A program made the translations under genes and the position numbers. The notes beneath the pieces are model-generated. The model was given only the letters and a program-made list of their open reading frames with translations, ran no database searches and was not told where the DNA came from. Positions 59,679 to 64,000 of a stretch of 64,000 nucleotides of DNA are shown piece after piece. The stretch comes from an uncultured Lachnospiraceae bacterium (GTDB taxonomy: Bacteria > Bacillota > Clostridia > Lachnospirales > Lachnospiraceae), in contig CAJUSK010000034.1 of assembly GCA_910589075.1 (NCBI GenBank), positions 248,001 to 312,000 of the forward strand, in the 5' to 3' direction. Every line of letters starts with the position of its first letter. The stretch's first letter is position 1.

Positions 59679-60773
59679 ATGGCAAAATTAATTGATTGTA
59701 ATTTGAAATGGTTTTTGCAACATGTACACAAAAAGAGAATAATTGCTTTTTCAGCGGGTAGAAAATTTTTGAAATTTGTATCTGATTTTAAGCTGGAAAG
59801 AAGAATTGAATTTGTAATAGATAATGATGATAAAAAGCAGGGTACAGTAATTACAATTAATGATGTAAAAATAGAAATAGAAAATATTGAAAAATTACTT
59901 GAATATTCAAACAGAGATTATATCATTCTTATATCAAATTTGGCTTCTTATGCTCATATTATGCGACAGTTGAATCAATATAATAAATTGCAAAATATTG
60001 AATGCTATAGTGTAGCTTTAATGCAGGATAGATGTAAGAAAGAAGAAGTTATATATACAGGCGGGGTGCAGAAAATCCCTAAAACAATACATTATTGTTG
60101 GTTTGGTGGTAATCCAATACCAGATTATTTATGTAAATATATGGAATCCTGGAAGCGATATTGTCCTGATTATGAAATTATCAGATGGGATGAAACAAAT
60201 TATAATGTTGAAAAAAATAGTTATATGAAAGAAGCATACGAGTGTAAAAAATGGGGATTTGTACCAGATTATGCAAGGCTTGATATTATCGCGGAGTGTG
60301 GAGGGATATATCTTGATACAGATGTAGAGATAATTAAATCATTTGATGACTTATTAAATGATAAATCTTTTTTTGGGTTTACAAATTATAATGAAATTAA
60401 TCTAGGTTCTGGATTTGGAAGTGTTGCAGGTAATGAGTTCATATTAGAACTTAGGGATTCTTATAACGGAATACATTTTTTGGATACTAACAGGAAAATG
60501 AATTTAACATCTTGCATAGCCTATCAAGCACCTGTATTTAGAAAAATGGGATATAAATTTTGTAATCAACAGCAGAATATCAATAGTAATGTTGTATATC
60601 CTGTTGAGGTTTTTAATCCTAAAGGAGTATTGGGAATGAATAATTTATTTACGAGCAATACACATTCGATTCATCATGCGGCGAGGACATGGGAGACAGA
60701 GAAAAATAACAGGGATTACTATGAAGGAAGACAGTTGCTAAAGGATATAGAAATAGAATATGTAGAAGATTAA
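59679..60773 (+). CDS. GT32-type glycosyltransferase with N-terminal Rossmann-like module
   Basis: 364 residues. About 18-120 is the Rossmann-like module (KRIIAFSAGRKFLKFV...FVIDNDDKKQG). The catalytic part starts with IPKTIHYCWFGGNPIPDYL, has GFVPDYARLDIIAECGGIYLDTDVE with the DxD metal site, and ends THSIHHAARTW; this is the capsule/OCH1-type GT32 signature. Donor and acceptor unknown. Start ATG 59679 is chosen because the module begins there; an upstream in-frame ATG at 59598 overlaps the preceding gene. Ribosome site weak. Confidence 0.85.
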   Translation: MAKLIDCNLKWFLQHVHKKRIIAFSAGRKFLKFVSDFKLERRIEFVIDNDDKKQGTVITINDVKIEIENIEKLLEYSNRDYIILISNLASYAHIMRQLNQYNKLQNIECYSVALMQDRCKKEEVIYTGGVQKIPKTIHYCWFGGNPIPDYLCKYMESWKRYCPDYEIIRWDETNYNVEKNSYMKEAYECKKWGFVPDYARLDIIAECGGIYLDTDVEIIKSFDDLLNDKSFFGFTNYNEINLGSGFGSVAGNEFILELRDSYNGIHFLDTNRKMNLTSCIAYQAPVFRKMGYKFCNQQQNINSNVVYPVEVFNPKGVLGMNNLFTSNTHSIHHAARTWETEKNNRDYYEGRQLLKDIEIEYVED

Positions 60774-60805
60774 AATCTGATAAATGTTGTGGAAAGGAGT
60801 TGGGT

Positions 60806-61978
60806 ATGGAAGTCATTAGTGTAATTATACCGGTGTTTAATTCAGTGCAATATTTGCAACAATGTATGGACAGTGTTGTAAATCAAACATATAAAAATTT
60901 GGAGATTATTTGTATAGATGGGGGTTCGACAGATGGATCATTGGAAGTATTGCAGAATTATGCGGATAAAGATAGCAGGATAGAAATTATCTGTAATCAA
61001 AACGATGGCTTGTCACAGGCAAGAAAAGATGGATTGGTTCGTGCAACGGGCAAGTATATCAGCCATATTGACAGTGATGATTGGCTGGATCCTACAATGT
61101 ATGAAAAAATGATTTGTTTTGCAGAAAAATATGATGTAGATGCGGTAGGATGTAATTATTATGATGTGAAAGGAAAAACTATATATCCTGCGATTTGTCT
61201 GGAAGAAGAATTATTAGATAACAGTTCAGAAAATAAAATGATTTATAAAAAAATATATGATATTGATAAAACTAAAAATATTTTGAACTGGACATTTTGG
61301 ACATATCTAATAAAAAAAGAAGTAATATATCCATACCAAATGAGCTTAAAAGAAAAATTAGTGTGTTGTGAAGATGTTGTATGTATTTGGTCTTTTTTGG
61401 CGGAAGCAAAAAAAATATATATATTGAATGAAAAACTTTATTACTACAGGACAAGAGTAAGAACAGCAGAGAACAGGCTTGATCCGCACTATCTTATAGA
61501 TGTATTAAATGGTTATAATATACTTTTAAATAATATACGTGAAAACAAGCATAGGGAATATTTGGAAAATGTTTTTAAATATGCTTTTTTTGATATAACA
61601 ATATCAGAAACTTTAAGGTTTTTTATGAAAGAAAGTGGACAGTTTCATATGTTTCCATACGAAATAGTACCCCAAAATTCAAAAATTGTTTTATATGGTG
61701 CGGGCCTTATGGGGAAATCTTATTATAAACAAATAAAAGAAAATAGTTATTGTGATCTTGTATTATGGGTAGATAAAGAATATGCAGATATATCGGATGA
61801 AATGTATCAGGTAAGCAGTCCGGATGAAATAGAAAATTGTAAATTTGATTTTATATTAATTGCTGCCAGACATATAAAAACCGCTGAGAGTATAAAAGAA
61901 TATCTAATACAAAATAAGCATGTAAAAAGTGATAAAATATTACTGAAAATGCCTAAACAGTTATCAAGGTATATATAA
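60806..61978 (+). CDS. GT2 glycosyltransferase with C-terminal Rossmann-like module
   Basis: 390 residues. GT-A fold: VISVIIPVFNSVQYLQQCMDSVVNQTY, CIDGGSTDGSLE and SHIDSDDWLDP (DxD). Linker helices follow, then residues about 285-385 form the Rossmann-like module seen in neighbouring enzymes (KIVLYGAGLMGKSYYKQI...LVLWVDKEYAD), here at the opposite end of the protein. Start ATG 60806 after AAAGGAG. Confidence 0.9.
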   Translation: MEVISVIIPVFNSVQYLQQCMDSVVNQTYKNLEIICIDGGSTDGSLEVLQNYADKDSRIEIICNQNDGLSQARKDGLVRATGKYISHIDSDDWLDPTMYEKMICFAEKYDVDAVGCNYYDVKGKTIYPAICLEEELLDNSSENKMIYKKIYDIDKTKNILNWTFWTYLIKKEVIYPYQMSLKEKLVCCEDVVCIWSFLAEAKKIYILNEKLYYYRTRVRTAENRLDPHYLIDVLNGYNILLNNIRENKHREYLENVFKYAFFDITISETLRFFMKESGQFHMFPYEIVPQNSKIVLYGAGLMGKSYYKQIKENSYCDLVLWVDKEYADISDEMYQVSSPDEIENCKFDFILIAARHIKTAESIKEYLIQNKHVKSDKILLKMPKQLSRYI

Positions 61979-62006
61979 AAGAAAAATAGAAATGGAAGGG
62001 ATACAA

Positions 62007-62951
62007 GTGAATTATTTTATAGTTGGCGGAGCCGGATTTATAGGGAGCCATGTTGCACGGAGACTGATAAAAGAAGAAACTGATGCACATATATATATTT
62101 ATGACAATTTTTCTTCAGGACATGAATATCATTTGCAGGAAATATTAAATAATAAACGGTTTCATATTATAAACGGAGATATAAAGAATTTCGATTTTTT
62201 GGTTGAATCTATGCGAAATATGGATGTTGTTTATAGTTTGGCATCTAATCCGGACATAGCAAAGGCAATTATTCAACCAGACATAGACTTTTGGGAAGGA
62301 ACTTATTTAATTAATAATGTTGTCGAGTCTATACGCATAAATGGAATCAGGAGATTAATTTATGCTTCAGGAAGTGGAGTATATGGGGATGTTGGATATA
62401 CAGTTACAAGCGAAGATTTTTCTCCTATGCTTCCAACATCAACATATGGAGCAAGCAAACTTGCATGTGAAGCCTTGATTTGTTCGTATTGCCATATGTT
62501 TGATATAAATGCGTCGGTTTTCCGTTTTGCAAATGTTGTTGGACCGAACCAGACACATGGTGTTGGATATGATTTTATAAAAAAATTAAGCAGAGATTGT
62601 AAATGTCTTGAAATCTTGGGAGATGGGACACAGAGTAAATCATATATCTATATTGATGATGTTATAGATGCGCTTAGAATTGTGGAAAAGAACTGTTTCA
62701 AAGGATTCGAATATTATAATGTTGCTACTATGGACTATATTACTGTTACTGAGATTGCAGATATTGTTACAAAAGCTATGCAGTTGCAAAATGTGAAATA
62801 TCAATATACAGGAGGAGATCGAGGCTGGAAAGGTGATGTCCCGATAGTGCGGCTGAATTCGGATAAGATACGGAAATTGGGATGGAAGAATCATTTAACT
62901 TCGTATCAAGCTATGGAAAAAGCTGTTGTGTCAATGTTACGTTCTAATTGA
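62007..62951 (+). CDS. NAD-dependent epimerase/dehydratase (nucleotide sugar)
   Basis: 314 residues. FIVGGAGFIGSHVARRLI is the Rossmann fingerprint; active site GSGVYGDVGYTVT and TSTYGASKLACEALI (YxxxK). Likely a UDP- or GDP-sugar 4-epimerase or dehydratase. Start GTG 62007 has GGAAGGGA five bases upstream; ATG 61992 lacks a ribosome site. AT-rich like its neighbours and in the same transcript. Confidence 0.9.
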   Translation: MNYFIVGGAGFIGSHVARRLIKEETDAHIYIYDNFSSGHEYHLQEILNNKRFHIINGDIKNFDFLVESMRNMDVVYSLASNPDIAKAIIQPDIDFWEGTYLINNVVESIRINGIRRLIYASGSGVYGDVGYTVTSEDFSPMLPTSTYGASKLACEALICSYCHMFDINASVFRFANVVGPNQTHGVGYDFIKKLSRDCKCLEILGDGTQSKSYIYIDDVIDALRIVEKNCFKGFEYYNVATMDYITVTEIADIVTKAMQLQNVKYQYTGGDRGWKGDVPIVRLNSDKIRKLGWKNHLTSYQAMEKAVVSMLRSN

Positions 62952-62971
62952 AATGAAGGGAAGTATATAAA

Positions 62972-63811
62972 ATGGCTGGACATGCAGTTATATATGGAGC
63001 TACAGGAACTGGGAAAAATTTATATAAAAAAATCGTGAACGATTATGAGATTGTATGTTTTATTGACAGGAATGAAGGACTGAAAAATACAAAGGTATTT
63101 GGGGTAGAAGTAAAAAATATAGATTCCGTAGATTTTTCGGATATAGATTTTGTTTTCATCGGTGTTTTGACCGGGTGGGAAGATGCTGTAGAACTTTTCA
63201 GTACAAAAGGAATTTCAAAAGAAAAAATAATAACTACATATGTGGATTTACCGTCAAGAGCAAGAAGAGAATGTATTGAAAAAATTGAAACAGTTTTTCG
63301 TTATAAAAATATAGTCGGTTCAGTTGCTGAGTTAGGTGTTTACCGGGGAGATTTTGCGAAAATAATAAATGAAGTTTTTATGGATAGAAAGTTGTATCTG
63401 TTTGATACTTTTGAAGGATTTCCTGAGGCAGACATTAATTACGAGAAAAAACATGGATTGTTGATTGATAAAGTTGGAAATTTGTCAGATACTTCTGTTG
63501 AATATGTTTTAAGTAAAATGCCATATAAGGATAATTGCATTGTTTGTAAAGGATATTTTCCTGATACAGCCGAAGGGATAGAAGAGAAATTTTGCTTTGT
63601 TAATATTGATACAGATTTATATAGCTCCATATTGGCAGGATTAGAGTGGTTCTGGCCGCGTATGATAACTGGAGGATACATATTTGTTCATGATTATTTT
63701 TCATTCTCCTATGCGGGTGCCAAAAAGGCGGCTGATGAATTTTCGGAAAAACATAAAGTTGGATTTATTCCGATAGGAGATGCTTTTAGTGTTGCATTTA
63801 TAAAATATTGA
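62972..63811 (+). CDS. TylF/macrocin-type O-methyltransferase with N-terminal Rossmann-like module
   Basis: 279 residues. N-terminal 1-95 is the Rossmann-like module (AVIYGATGTGKNLYKKI...CFIDRNEG). From about 108: VGSVAELGVYRGDFAKIINE (SAM site), LYLFDTFEGFPEAD, FVNIDTDLYSSILAGLEWFWPRM and GGYIFVHDYFS with metal-ligand acidic residues, the TylF family layout. Methylates a sugar hydroxyl, probably of a glycan intermediate. Start ATG 62972. Confidence 0.88.
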   Translation: MAGHAVIYGATGTGKNLYKKIVNDYEIVCFIDRNEGLKNTKVFGVEVKNIDSVDFSDIDFVFIGVLTGWEDAVELFSTKGISKEKIITTYVDLPSRARRECIEKIETVFRYKNIVGSVAELGVYRGDFAKIINEVFMDRKLYLFDTFEGFPEADINYEKKHGLLIDKVGNLSDTSVEYVLSKMPYKDNCIVCKGYFPDTAEGIEEKFCFVNIDTDLYSSILAGLEWFWPRMITGGYIFVHDYFSFSYAGAKKAADEFSEKHKVGFIPIGDAFSVAFIKY

Positions 63812-63828
63812 CGGAAAGGATGTGGGAT

Positions 63829-64000
63829 ATGATTTTAGCGAGGAGTCCGCTGAGAATTACTTTAGGCGGTGGTGGAACAGATCTGGCATCATATTATGAG
63901 AAGCAGAATGGATTTTTAATCTCTGCAGCGATAAATAAATATGTATATATTTTGATTAATAAAACATTTGATAAATCATTGGTATTAAAATATTCTCAAT
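63829..64000 (+). CDS. GHMP kinase, heptose-7-phosphate kinase-like (partial, runs off window)
   Basis: First 57 residues only: MILARSPLRITLGGGGTDLASYYEKQNG is the typical N-terminus of HddA/D-glycero-alpha-D-manno-heptose-7-phosphate kinases and of related fucose kinases. ATG 63829 has GGAAAGGA upstream. If it is HddA, GmhA, GmhB and HddC-like genes would be expected just beyond the window for GDP-heptose synthesis. Confidence 0.75.
   Translation, partial: MILARSPLRITLGGGGTDLASYYEKQNGFLISAAINKYVYILINKTFDKSLVLKYSQ

Noticed and set aside
1..64000. CRISPR array
   Set aside because: No series of direct repeats with unique spacers was found; the only tandem array (4661-4860) has no spacers, and the hairpin repeats are scattered singly.

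Overview
The window reads as chromosome of an anaerobic, spore-forming Firmicute, most like the family Lachnospiraceae. The grounds are a T-box in front of pheST, spore genes (spoVAF-like GerA protein, SpoIID-domain protein, SleB-type hydrolase), class III ribonucleotide reductase nrdDG, ATP-dependent PEP carboxykinase, strong AGGAGG ribosome binding sites and moderate GC. The assignment rests on gene content and is inference; no database search was possible.

Bases 1 to about 19,000 are mostly core metabolism in small units: YitT membrane protein, AraC regulator, ApbE lipoprotein, a membrane-anchored GH25-like protein, hisB (preceded by five exact-period 40-bp tandem repeats), an HNH/AP2-type protein without its catalytic histidines, SleB hydrolase, thrC, citrate synthase, deoC, Xaa-Pro aminopeptidase, pckA, a probable 6S RNA, a SpoIID-domain protein and a YihY protein. 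Bases 19,000 to 25,400 hold accessory genes: a MarR/GNAT pair with twin operators, an AgrC/LytTR-type two-component system, an orphan NADAR (DarT1-antitoxin-like) operon and a GH30 glycosidase. Bases 25,500 to 42,000 return to housekeeping: T-box-pheS-pheT, M18 aminopeptidase, queA, a tightly coupled punA-cdd-MBL-MutS-like-rnhA operon, a small membrane protein with nrdD and nrdG, dut and spoVAF. Bases 42,000 to 47,900 are a patchwork: tag, a TIM-barrel isomerase, SMI1/KNR4 protein, MATE pump with a MerR-type promoter, and decayed mobile DNA.

From 47,900 to the end lies a surface-glycan region. It opens with a TnpB-like protein whose three RuvC catalytic residues are all replaced although the zinc ribbon is intact, followed by about 330 bases of highly structured non-coding sequence: the layout expected of a domesticated RNA-guided DNA-binding regulator and its guide RNA. 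Next come CDP-glycerol-type glycerophosphotransferases, a glycerophosphodiesterase, an IspD/TarI-like cytidylyltransferase and an epimerase. From about 57,400 the DNA becomes strongly AT-rich: two radical SAM enzymes, an FkbM methyltransferase split by a G10 tract (probable phase variation), GT32 and GT2 glycosyltransferases, an epimerase, a TylF-type methyltransferase and the start of a GHMP (heptose-type) kinase. Six of these proteins carry the same kind of extra Rossmann-like module fused to unrelated catalytic domains.

A family of short hairpin repeats (TTCATGA followed by a CAATAG...CTATTG stem with a GAA loop) is scattered between genes at five loci and shows compensatory base changes. 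The best candidates for an undescribed system are the catalytically dead TnpB with its RNA next to the glycan cluster, the shared Rossmann module of the glycan enzymes, and the orphan NADAR operon.
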